64,000 nt of DNA from positions 302,749 to 366,748 of the forward strand of contig JBEEGH010000003.1 of the NCBI GenBank assembly GCA_041166745.1, read 5' to 3'. The notes under the pieces are model-generated. The model worked only from the letters and a program-made list of their open reading frames with translations. It was not told the DNA's origin and ran no database searches. Within the stretch, counting starts at the first letter, position 1. Each line of letters starts with the position of its first letter. The position numbers were made by a program, and so were the translations under genes. Source of the DNA: DASUCS01 sp041166745. Its GTDB lineage: Bacteria > Actinomycetota > Acidimicrobiia > Acidimicrobiales > JACDCH01. Shown piece by piece: positions 8,322-15,159 of this stretch.

Positions 8322-8911
8322 TGCAGTTCGTTTGCGCATCCGCCAACCCCGACAAGGTCGCCGAGATGCGCGCCGTACTCGCGCCGTTCGGGATCGAGCT
8401 GTTGCCGCGCCCGGCTGATCTCGCCGACGTCGTCGAAGACGCGCCCAGCCTGGAAGGCAATGCCCGGTTGAAGGCGGTTGCGGTCTGCGAGGCGACAGGA
8501 CAGCCGGCGCTGGCGGATGACACAGGACTCGAAGTCGACGCGCTGGGGGGTGCACCCGGGGTCTTCACCGCCCGGTTTGCCGGCGAGGGCGCGAGCTACG
8601 ACGACAACGTCAGCAAGTTGCTCGACGCGCTGGCCGATGTCGCCGAGCCCGAGGAGCGCATGGCCCGCTTCCGGACGGTCGCGCTCGCTCGCTTCCCTGA
8701 CGGGCGGGAGGTCGTGGCTGCCGGATGGGTCGACGGCACGATCGCGCTCGGCCGGCGTGGTGGGCACGGCTTTGGTTACGACCCCGTGTTCGAGCCCGTC
8801 GAAGCCGAGGGCCGAACCTTTGCCGAGCTCACCATCGAAGAGAAGAACGAGATCAGCCATCGCGCTCGGGCGCTCAGAACGCTGGCCGAGTTGCTTTCAC
8901 CAATGACGTAG
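8321..8911 (+). CDS. rdgB: RdgB/HAM1 non-canonical purine NTP pyrophosphatase
   Basis: 196 residues from the ATG that shares a base with the rph stop. It removes dITP/XTP from the nucleotide pool. Visible motifs: CASANPDKVAEM (substrate loop), SLEGNARLKA, ALADDTGLEVDAL, and GHGFGYDPVFEP near residue 150 with a late ISHRARAL. Its last 15 bp overlap the end of the convergent gene. Confidence 0.95.
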   Translation: MQFVCASANPDKVAEMRAVLAPFGIELLPRPADLADVVEDAPSLEGNARLKAVAVCEATGQPALADDTGLEVDALGGAPGVFTARFAGEGASYDDNVSKLLDALADVAEPEERMARFRTVALARFPDGREVVAAGWVDGTIALGRRGGHGFGYDPVFEPVEAEGRTFAELTIEEKNEISHRARALRTLAELLSPMT

Positions 8912-9937
8912 ATCGACGTCCCACGTCTCGACGACGTCGTCGCCGTCCACGACGTGCATGCGCTCGTGCTTCGCGATCGTCGGATCGATGTGTGCCGGGA
9001 TCACACGCACACGGTCGCCGAGCTTCGGCAGCGACCCACCGTCGGCGGGCGAGTAGGTCGTGTGCTCGTCGGACACGAACCACAACGTGCCACCCTCGAC
9101 GGTCGGATTGCCGTGGTCCATGGCGATGGCCTTGAGCCCCGCATCGAGGACCGCCCATCCCGCTTGGTTCACGGAGATCACCGTCGCGTACACGAACAGC
9201 GCCTGCTGGAAGGGACTGTCGAGCTTGCCGTAGTCGGTGTCCATCAGGGCGAACGACCCCGCTTGCAGTTCGGTCACCCATTTGTTCGTCGCGTAGGTGC
9301 CGGTGCCACCGCCCGAGACGATGTCGCCGCCCACCTCGGTGTGGGCCAGCAGCAGTTGTTCCATGGCCGACTCGACCTTCTGCGGTTTCGTCTCCGACGG
9401 CTCCATCATGAGGTGGCCCTCGTAGCCCATGACGCCGCGGACCTCCATGCCCTTGGCGCGGGCGAGATCGGCGATGCGGCTGGCGTCTTCGGGATCACAA
9501 CCGCAGCGGGGCATGCCGACGTTCACATCGATCAGCACCTCGGGGATGCCGGCGCGGGCGGCCGCATCGACGGTTTCGTCGGAGTCGACGGCGATGGTGA
9601 CGCGAGCCGTGCCGCTCCTGGCCAACGCGCCGAGCCGTTCCGCGCTCTTGCCGAGCACCTGATTCGCCAGGAGGAGATCGTCGCCGAGCCCGGCGGCGGC
9701 CATGCCTTCCATCTCACGGGGCGTCGCGCAGCAGAACCCGATGTGCCCGTTCGCGTGGAGCCGGCGGGCCAGCTCCGTGCACTTCCAAGCTTTGACATGG
9801 GGACGCAGGCGCGTGCCCGGCCAGGCCGCGCCCATCGCCGTGATGTTGTGCTCGAAGGCGGCCGCGTCGACGAGCAGGGCCGGAGTCGTGAGGTCGGTGA
9901 TCTTCACGGCGCGGAGACTTTCACACGGTGTCATCAT
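8897..9937 (-). CDS. PLP-dependent D-threonine aldolase-like / D-serine dehydratase-like protein
   Basis: 346 residues with an alanine-racemase-type TIM barrel followed by the D-serine dehydratase-like C-terminal domain. The PLP lysine is K49 in RPHVKAWK, directly after the TPALLVD motif. Near the C-terminus PAHIDPT (H316, D318) gives the His-x-Asp metal pair of D-threonine aldolase; D-serine dehydratase uses His-x-Cys, so aldolase is the better guess. Substrate not proven. A start a few codons further in is possible. Confidence 0.8.
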   Translation of the reverse strand: MMTPCESLRAVKITDLTTPALLVDAAAFEHNITAMGAAWPGTRLRPHVKAWKCTELARRLHANGHIGFCCATPREMEGMAAAGLGDDLLLANQVLGKSAERLGALARSGTARVTIAVDSDETVDAAARAGIPEVLIDVNVGMPRCGCDPEDASRIADLARAKGMEVRGVMGYEGHLMMEPSETKPQKVESAMEQLLLAHTEVGGDIVSGGGTGTYATNKWVTELQAGSFALMDTDYGKLDSPFQQALFVYATVISVNQAGWAVLDAGLKAIAMDHGNPTVEGGTLWFVSDEHTTYSPADGGSLPKLGDRVRVIPAHIDPTIAKHERMHVVDGDDVVETWDVDLRHW

Positions 9938-9978
9938 CCGCAGGTCCTTCGAGCGACGAACTACCGCAGGGGTGGCTC

Positions 9979-11409
9979 ATGGCAGACAACTACGACCTGG
10001 TCATCATCGGTTTCGGCTCGGCCGGCATGGTCGCGTCCGAATTTGCGGCGTCGCTCGATCTCAAGGTTGCGGTGGTCGAGCGCAACCGAGTCGGAGGCGA
10101 CTGCCTGTGGACCGGCTGCGTTCCCTCGAAGGCGCTGCTGTCGTCCGCCAAGGTCGCGCATCACATGCGCCACGCCGACCACTGGGGCATCGAGCCGGTC
10201 GAGCCCGAGGTCGACACGTCGAAGGTGTGGAGCCGCATCCGGTCGATCCAGCAACAGATCGCCGACGCCGACGACAATGCCCCCCGCTACGAGGCGATGG
10301 GACTCGAGATCGTGTTCGGCAACGCGCGCATCTCCGGTCCGAACGAGGTCACGGTCACGCTCAACGACGGGGGCACCCGGGCCCTCACGACCCGTCACGT
10401 GCTCCTGTGCACCGGCTCGCGGCCGATCGAGCCGAACGTCGACGGGATCGCCGAAGCGGGCTACCTCACGAGCGAGACGTTGTTCGAGCTCGACCGCGCC
10501 CCGGAGTCGGTCGTGATCGTCGGCGGCGGACCGATCGCGATCGAGATGGCGCAGGGCTTCCGCCGTCTCGGTCTGCCGACGACGGTTTTGCAGAAAGGTT
10601 CGGGGATCCTGCCGCGCGACGAGCCCGATCTCGTCGAGATCCTGCAGCAGCAGCTGCTCGACGAGGGCGTCGACCTGTGCCTCGACGTCAACACGAAGCG
10701 GGTGACGATCGAACCCGACGGTCGTAAGACGATGCACGGCACGCAAGCCGGTGCGCCGAAGTCATGGACCGCGCACGAGTTGCTGGTGGCGGTCGGCCGC
10801 CGGCCGAACGTCGACGGGATGGGGCTCGAGGAGCTCGGTGTCGACGTGGGGCCGAAGGGTGTCGTGGTCGATGAGCGGCTGCGCACGAACGTGAAGACGA
10901 TCTACGCCGCCGGCGACGTGGCCGGCCGCTATCTGTTCACGCACTCCGCCGGGTACGAAGGCGTCCGCGCGATCCGCGACATGTTCTTCCCCGGCAAGGG
11001 AAAGGCCGACGAGCTCGTGCCGTGGTGCACGTTCACGGATCCCGAGCTCGCGCATGCGGGGATGACGTCGACCGAGGCGGTCGAGAAGTACGGCGACGAC
11101 GCGATGGTGTGGCGCCAAGACCTGATGCACAACGATCGGGCGCGCGCCGACGGCACCGCCGAAGGGGCGATCGTCATCGTGACCGGGCCCAAGCGCAAGA
11201 TCGTCGGCGCGCACATCCTGGCTCCCGCCGCGGGGGAGATGTTGCAGGAGCTGTCGCTCGCCATCCGCGAGGAGCTCAAGCTCACGCAGATCGCGGGCCT
11301 CATCCACGTGTACCCGACGCTCTCCACGGGCATCGGCCAACTCGCCGGCGAAGCGGCATTCGAGGGCGCGCAGAAATACAAGTGGCTGGTGCGCAAGAGC
11401 AAGGGTTGA
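9979..11409 (+). CDS. FAD-dependent pyridine nucleotide-disulphide oxidoreductase (lipoamide dehydrogenase/mercuric reductase-like)
   Basis: 476 residues from the ATG after CAGGGGTGG. N-terminal FAD site DLVIIGFGSAGM, redox pair C42/C47 in GGDCLWTGCVPSK, NAD site VVIVGGGPIAIEMAQ, FAD contact TIYAAGDVAGRY near residue 312, and a dimerisation domain to the end. The usual C-terminal HPT(x)3E of lipoamide dehydrogenase reads HVYPTLSTGIGQ here: His is replaced by Tyr. This resembles the mercuric-reductase-like or soluble transhydrogenase-like subgroup, so the electron acceptor is unknown. No pyruvate dehydrogenase genes are nearby. Confidence 0.85.
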   Translation: MADNYDLVIIGFGSAGMVASEFAASLDLKVAVVERNRVGGDCLWTGCVPSKALLSSAKVAHHMRHADHWGIEPVEPEVDTSKVWSRIRSIQQQIADADDNAPRYEAMGLEIVFGNARISGPNEVTVTLNDGGTRALTTRHVLLCTGSRPIEPNVDGIAEAGYLTSETLFELDRAPESVVIVGGGPIAIEMAQGFRRLGLPTTVLQKGSGILPRDEPDLVEILQQQLLDEGVDLCLDVNTKRVTIEPDGRKTMHGTQAGAPKSWTAHELLVAVGRRPNVDGMGLEELGVDVGPKGVVVDERLRTNVKTIYAAGDVAGRYLFTHSAGYEGVRAIRDMFFPGKGKADELVPWCTFTDPELAHAGMTSTEAVEKYGDDAMVWRQDLMHNDRARADGTAEGAIVIVTGPKRKIVGAHILAPAAGEMLQELSLAIREELKLTQIAGLIHVYPTLSTGIGQLAGEAAFEGAQKYKWLVRKSKG

Positions 11410-11452
11410 TACTCATTCGTCGCCGGCCTTGCTGATCGGCCACAGTCGGGCG

Positions 11453-12019
11453 ATGATCGACAGCCCGACGCGCTTGCCCGGATCGCTCGCCGGTGCGCGG
11501 GTCGTGCTGCGACGCTGGGTCGCCGCCGACGTTCCTGAAATCGCAGCGGCGGTGACGCGCAACATCGAGCATCTCCGTCCGTGGATGCCCTGGATCGCGT
11601 CTGAACCTCTGCCTGACGAAGAACGGGCCGCGCTCTTCGATACCTGGGAGCGCGCATACCTCGACGGCGGCGAAGTCATCTACGGCGTGTTCCTCGACGG
11701 TCGGGCGATCGGCGGTTGCGGGTTGCACAAGCGACGCGGCCCGCACGGGTTGGAGATCGGCTACTGGATCGACCAGGACCACACGAACCAGGGGATCGCG
11801 ACCGAGGTCGCGCGCGTCCTCACCTCCGCCGCGCTCGCGGTGCCGAGCGTCACGTTCGTCGAGATCCATCACGACAAGGCCAACATCGCGTCGAGCCGTG
11901 TTCCGCAGAAGTTGGGTTACACGTTCGTCGGAGAGACGCAGGACTCGGTGACGTCGCCGGGCGAGCTCGGCATCGACTGCGGCTGGCGCATGGAAGCGGC
12001 CGACTGGCCTGCGGAGTAG
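11453..12019 (+). CDS. GNAT acetyltransferase, RimJ/RimL type
   Basis: 188 residues from the ATG at 11453. Pattern matches ribosomal-protein-alanine acetyltransferases: ARVVLRRWVAADVPEI near the N-terminus, LRPWMPWI, then the acetyl-CoA region GYWIDQDHTNQGIATEVARVL and late KLGYTFVGE. The usual Q/RxxGxG/A pyrophosphate loop is N-Q-G-I-A here. The substrate may be a protein N-terminus or a small amine; nothing nearby decides. Confidence 0.8.
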   Translation: MIDSPTRLPGSLAGARVVLRRWVAADVPEIAAAVTRNIEHLRPWMPWIASEPLPDEERAALFDTWERAYLDGGEVIYGVFLDGRAIGGCGLHKRRGPHGLEIGYWIDQDHTNQGIATEVARVLTSAALAVPSVTFVEIHHDKANIASSRVPQKLGYTFVGETQDSVTSPGELGIDCGWRMEAADWPAE

Positions 12020-12201
12020 CGGCGGTGTTCGGCACACCCTGGCTCGGTACGGCTTCGCCCAACCGTGCCAAGACCAAGGTGCACCTACCGACGGTTTTGG
12101 CCGACCGCGGTTGAGGAACACGGTCCTCCCGTCGTCAATGAGTGATCGATGACGAATCCGGCCTAGTCCGTAGACGTTTCGCGTCCCCGTAGAGTCGACG
12201 A

Positions 12202-12414
12202 ATGGACCCTGCCGCCTACGGTCAGGTCACCGTCACCCGCGTGCAGCCGTATCAGGCGCGCAAGACGTACCTGTGCCCCGGATGTCAGCAGGAGATCGCC
12301 GTCGGCCTCGGCCACCTCGTCGTCGTGCCCGATGACGCGCCGGACGATCGCCGTCACTGGCATCACGCGTGTTGGGAAATGCGCGATCGCCGCCGCCCCG
12401 GCCGGTCGGCCTAA
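12202..12414 (+). CDS. small zinc-ribbon-type protein
   Basis: 70 residues. CPGCQQEI at residues 25-32 and a downstream HWHHACW supply Cys/His ligands for one zinc. This looks like a conserved short actinobacterial protein (often labelled ATP/GTP-binding) whose function I do not know. The 180 bp before it contain no gene I can see. An in-frame HNH-like remnant begins directly after its stop. Confidence 0.7.
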   Translation: MDPAAYGQVTVTRVQPYQARKTYLCPGCQQEIAVGLGHLVVVPDDAPDDRRHWHHACWEMRDRRRPGRSA

Positions 12415-12534
12415 GGAGACAATCGCATCGAGAACCGGCGGATCTGCTGTCCGAACTGTCATGCCGTCGCCGAGTCACTGCCCGACGAGCCCGTGCCGGC
12501 GGCGGGACTCGAACCCGCACTGGCCGCCACCTAA
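12415..12534 (+). pseudogene. remnant of an HNH endonuclease C-terminus
   Basis: Directly after the zinc-ribbon stop, and in the same frame, the DNA reads GDNRIENRRICCPNCHAVA. This is the end of an HNH nuclease domain (N-x-ENLR-x-LCPNCH pattern). No start codon or preceding HNH half exists in frame, so it is a fragment. The frame runs on into the antisense of the tRNA and stops at 12532-12534. Alternative: chance similarity, but the CPNCH context is hard to get by accident. Confidence 0.5.
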
Positions 12535-12565
12535 AAGCGGTGCCTCTGCATTGGGCTACGCCGGC
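12494..12565 (-). tRNA. tRNA with UAG anticodon (Leu codon CUA) but class I body
   Basis: On the minus strand the sequence folds as a cloverleaf: acceptor GCCGGCG/CGCCGGC (7 perfect pairs), short D arm GCCCAATGCAGAGGC, anticodon stem CCGCT/GGCGG with loop TTTAGGT, five-base variable loop CCAGT, T arm GCGGG-TTCGAGT-CCCGC, discriminator A; CCA is not encoded. Anticodon bases 34-36 are UAG, which reads the leucine codon CUA. Bacterial tRNA-Leu normally has a long variable arm, which is missing, and the D-loop lacks the usual GG. It may be a rare or degenerate tRNA. Confidence 0.75.
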
Positions 12566-12604
12566 GAACTCCACTCGACGGTAGCGCCGCTACCCTTCCC
12601 GGCC

Positions 12605-13222
12605 ATGACGCCTGATCCTTCTGACCTTCGTGAGCTCGCCCAAGCCGGGGGGTTCGGCGACCCGCAGAACGAGGTCTACAACCGACTGCTCCGGAACCGC
12701 ATCGTCTTCCTCGGAGCCGAAGTCGACGACGCCATCGCCAACCTCATCACGGCGCAATTGCTCTACCTCGAGGGCGACGACCCCGAGAAGGACATCTGGC
12801 TCTACATCAACTCGCCCGGCGGCTCCGTCACGGCCGGCATGGCCGTGTACGACACGATGCAGTTCGTCCAGCCCGAGGTCGGCACCATTTGCATGGGCCT
12901 CGCCGCATCGATGGGTCAGTTCCTGTTGTGCGCCGGAGCGAAGGGCAAGCGTTACGCGTTGCCCCACGCGCGCATCATGATGCACCAGCCTTCGGGCGGC
13001 ATCCGCGGGCAGGCGAGCGACATCGCCATCCAGGCCGAGCAGATGATCTACGTCAAGCAGCTGATGGCGGAGCGCATCGCGTTCCACACGGGTCAGACCG
13101 TCGAGCAGATCGATGCCGACTCCGATCGCGACCGTTGGTTCAAGCCAGACGAGGCCATGGACTACGGCATCATCGACAAGGTGCTCAGCAACCGCGTCGA
13201 GATGCCGCCGACGAACGCCTGA
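12605..13222 (+). CDS. clpP: ATP-dependent Clp protease proteolytic subunit
   Basis: 205 residues, starting with an ATG just after the tRNA locus. The catalytic triad is complete: S102 in GLAASMGQ, H127 in ARIMMHQP, D176 in DSDRDRW. YINSPGGSVTAGMAVYDTM is the conserved handle region. ClpP forms the tetradecameric chamber that works with ClpX or ClpC. Many actinobacteria carry clpP1-clpP2 next to clpX; here it stands alone. Confidence 0.95.
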   Translation: MTPDPSDLRELAQAGGFGDPQNEVYNRLLRNRIVFLGAEVDDAIANLITAQLLYLEGDDPEKDIWLYINSPGGSVTAGMAVYDTMQFVQPEVGTICMGLAASMGQFLLCAGAKGKRYALPHARIMMHQPSGGIRGQASDIAIQAEQMIYVKQLMAERIAFHTGQTVEQIDADSDRDRWFKPDEAMDYGIIDKVLSNRVEMPPTNA

Positions 13223-13228
13223 GAGCGG

Positions 13229-13720
13229 TTAGCGCCCGACGAAGAACTGGGTGACGTACAGCTGACCGTCCGCACCGCGCGCCACACCGACACCGATCTG
13301 GTTGTAGGCGCCGTTGAGGAGATTGGCGTTGTGCGGGCCCGAGGCCTGGAACATCGACTCCAGTTGCGAGACCGAGCCGCCGACGCCGACGTTCTCACCG
13401 AGCGCCGTCCAGCCGTCCTGGATGCCGTAGGTCAGGCTGCCCGAGTGGTACAGCTGCGTGTTCGCGGCCATCTCGATCGAGTGCTGCTGGGCCTTGGCGG
13501 TCGCGTCCGCGGCTTCTGACAGGCCGGCCAGCCCGTTGGCGGCGCGATAGGCGTTCACGAGCGAGATGAGTTGCGCTGATTCCGAACCAGTCGGTGCCGC
13601 GGCCGGAGTCGGGGCGGGAGCGGCGGCGGGCTTGGGCTGGCAGGCAGTCGTGCCGACGGCGATGGTGCCGACGGCGACGAGGATCAGGGCGCGTCGAAGC
13701 AAGGGCAGCTTGGGGATCAC
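13229..13720 (-). CDS. CAP-domain (SCP/PR-1/YkwD-like) lipoprotein
   Basis: 163 residues, GTG start preceded by AGGAG. Residues 1-27 form a lipoprotein signal ending at a lipobox-like VGTTAC. A short Ala/Pro linker leads to the CAP domain: LISLVNAYRAANGL, HSIEMAANTQLYHSGSL, GENVGVGG and NLLNGAYNQIGVGVARG. The function of bacterial CAP proteins is largely unknown. It is a tandem paralogue of the next gene and shares its upstream element. Confidence 0.85.
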   Translation of the reverse strand: MIPKLPLLRRALILVAVGTIAVGTTACQPKPAAAPAPTPAAAPTGSESAQLISLVNAYRAANGLAGLSEAADATAKAQQHSIEMAANTQLYHSGSLTYGIQDGWTALGENVGVGGSVSQLESMFQASGPHNANLLNGAYNQIGVGVARGADGQLYVTQFFVGR

Positions 13721-13740
13721 AACAACTCCTGGGAGCGGGG

Positions 13741-13803
13741 GCGGATGAGTTGCGGTCTTGTTACCAGTGTTGCGAACGGGTTACAAGCATGCGCTCTGAC
13801 CTG
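13741..13803 (-). repeat. duplicated upstream element, copy A (possible MtrA-like box)
   Basis: 63 bp directly upstream of the first CAP gene; 60 of 63 bases match copy B at 14479-14541. On the sense strand it contains CTTGTAACC, then GCAACA, then GGTAACAAG, giving GTAAC-like half-sites and an imperfect inverted repeat. GTAAC-type tandem sites are known for the actinobacterial cell-wall regulator MtrA; that assignment is a guess. Confidence 0.6.
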
Positions 13804-13820
13804 CGGTTTTCTCTCGCGCT

Positions 13821-14459
13821 TCAGCGCCCGACGAAGGTCTCGGTGACGTACAGCTGACCGTCGGCGCCCCGCGCGACCCCGACACCGATCTGGTTGTAGG
13901 CGCCGTTCAACAGGTTGGCGCGGTGCGGGCCCGACCCCTCGAACATCGATTCCACCTGGCCGACGGAGCCGCCCACGCCGACGTTCTCGCCCAGCGCGCT
14001 CCAGCCGCTCTTGATGCCGCTCGACATGCTGCCCGAGTGGAAGATCCGACCCTGGTTCGCCATCTCCTGGGCATGTTGTTGCGCCTTCGCCGTGGCGTCG
14101 CCGGCCTGGGCCAGTGCCGGCAGCCCGTTGGCGGCGCGGTAGCTGTTCACGAGCGAGATCAGCTGCGCGACCTCTGACCCGGTGTTGGCCGGTGCCGGCT
14201 TGGGTGCCGCTTTGGGCTTCGGTGGCGGTGGGGGCGCCGGCGCGGGCTCCGGTTCCGGTTCCGTCTCGGGAGGCGGGTCGGGAGCGGCGGTGGTGGTGGG
14301 AGCGGGGGCGGTGGTTGACGTCGTCGTCGTGCTCGCAACCGCGACCGGTCTGGGAGCGGATGCGGCCGGCATCGAGTGCCAGACGGCGACACCGAAGGTC
14401 GTCGTGGCCGCGGCCAGGACAACCAGGAAATGTCTCCACGAGGGAGCGAGAAGCGTCAC
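13821..14459 (-). CDS. CAP-domain (SCP/PR-1/YkwD-like) exported protein with Thr/Pro-rich linker
   Basis: 212 residues, GTG start. An N-terminal hydrophobic segment (about 12-32) without a lipobox cysteine is followed by a low-complexity linker (residues about 40-92) rich in Thr, then Pro/Glu, then Pro/Lys/Ala, as in wall-spanning proteins. The CAP domain from residue 95 is closely similar to that of the neighbouring paralogue (GENVGVGGSV, NLLNGAYNQIGVGVARGADG). It is probably anchored in the membrane or secreted into the wall. Confidence 0.85.
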   Translation of the reverse strand: MTLLAPSWRHFLVVLAAATTTFGVAVWHSMPAASAPRPVAVASTTTTSTTAPAPTTTAAPDPPPETEPEPEPAPAPPPPPKPKAAPKPAPANTGSEVAQLISLVNSYRAANGLPALAQAGDATAKAQQHAQEMANQGRIFHSGSMSSGIKSGWSALGENVGVGGSVGQVESMFEGSGPHRANLLNGAYNQIGVGVARGADGQLYVTETFVGR

Positions 14460-14478
14460 GGCAATCCCATGCAGCCGA

Positions 14479-14541
14479 GCGGATGAGTTGCGGTGTTGTT
14501 ACCAGTGTTGCGAACGGGTTACAAGGATGCGCGCTGACCTG
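14479..14541 (-). repeat. duplicated upstream element, copy B
   Basis: Same 63 bp as at 13741-13803 with three substitutions, placed 19 bp before the start of the second CAP gene. The conservation stops sharply on both sides, which suggests a selected promoter/operator rather than leftover duplication alone. Confidence 0.6.
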
Positions 14542-14546
14542 GGCTT

Positions 14547-15062
14547 TTAGGGCGGCGACGTGGGCGTGGCGGGCGGCAGCGTGGCCGGCGCACCCGAGGC
14601 ACCGCTCTCCAACTGCACCGCGCACTTGTCGGCCGCGAACCGCGTGACGTTGGCGCTGGCCACCCGGACCCGGTCGAACTCGCTGGTGAAATCGGGGATC
14701 GTCTTGTCCTTGGCCGACGGGTCGAGGGCCGTGACCAGCTGCTGCGCGACATCGACGAGCACCTTCATGTCGCCCTTGATCTCTCCGGGCGCCGCGCCCT
14801 CGAGCTGGTGCAGCCGATCGACGCCCCGCTGTAACTGGTCGCGGGCGGCGTCGACGTTCGTGGGGTCGTACTGGTCGAACACATCGAGCGGGTTCTGGCC
14901 TGTTCGCACGCTCGTGCAGAACGCCGCCGCGCTGCCGCTCTCGCCTTTGTCCCACAACACCACGATGGCCACGGCGAGCAGCACGGCGGCCACCGCCACG
15001 ACGATGATTGCGTTCCGGCGAGGCAGCTCCCGGAGCGTCTTGGCGAAGCTCTCGTCGACCAC
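14547..15062 (-). CDS. hypothetical single-pass membrane protein
   Basis: 171 residues. A transmembrane helix at about residues 18-40 (NAIIVVAVAAVLLAVAIVVL) follows a short basic cytoplasmic tail; the exported part is helical with two cysteines (AAFCTSV and ADKCAVQ), probably a disulphide, and ends in a Pro/Thr tail. I recognise no family. The gene lies upstream of and co-directional with the CAP genes. Confidence 0.7.
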   Translation of the reverse strand: MVDESFAKTLRELPRRNAIIVVAVAAVLLAVAIVVLWDKGESGSAAAFCTSVRTGQNPLDVFDQYDPTNVDAARDQLQRGVDRLHQLEGAAPGEIKGDMKVLVDVAQQLVTALDPSAKDKTIPDFTSEFDRVRVASANVTRFAADKCAVQLESGASGAPATLPPATPTSPP

Positions 15063-15159
15063 GCCGCCAGTGTCACACCCCAGCTACCGCCCCGCCGTCC
15101 ACCCTTCGAAGGCGACAGCGCCTCCGTCGCTGTCACACCCCCTTACTACGGTGATCGCG

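Noticed and set aside
14560..15159. Upstream extension of the AddB-like protein
   Set aside because: It runs antisense through the single-pass membrane protein gene; the family-like sequence starts at 15160.
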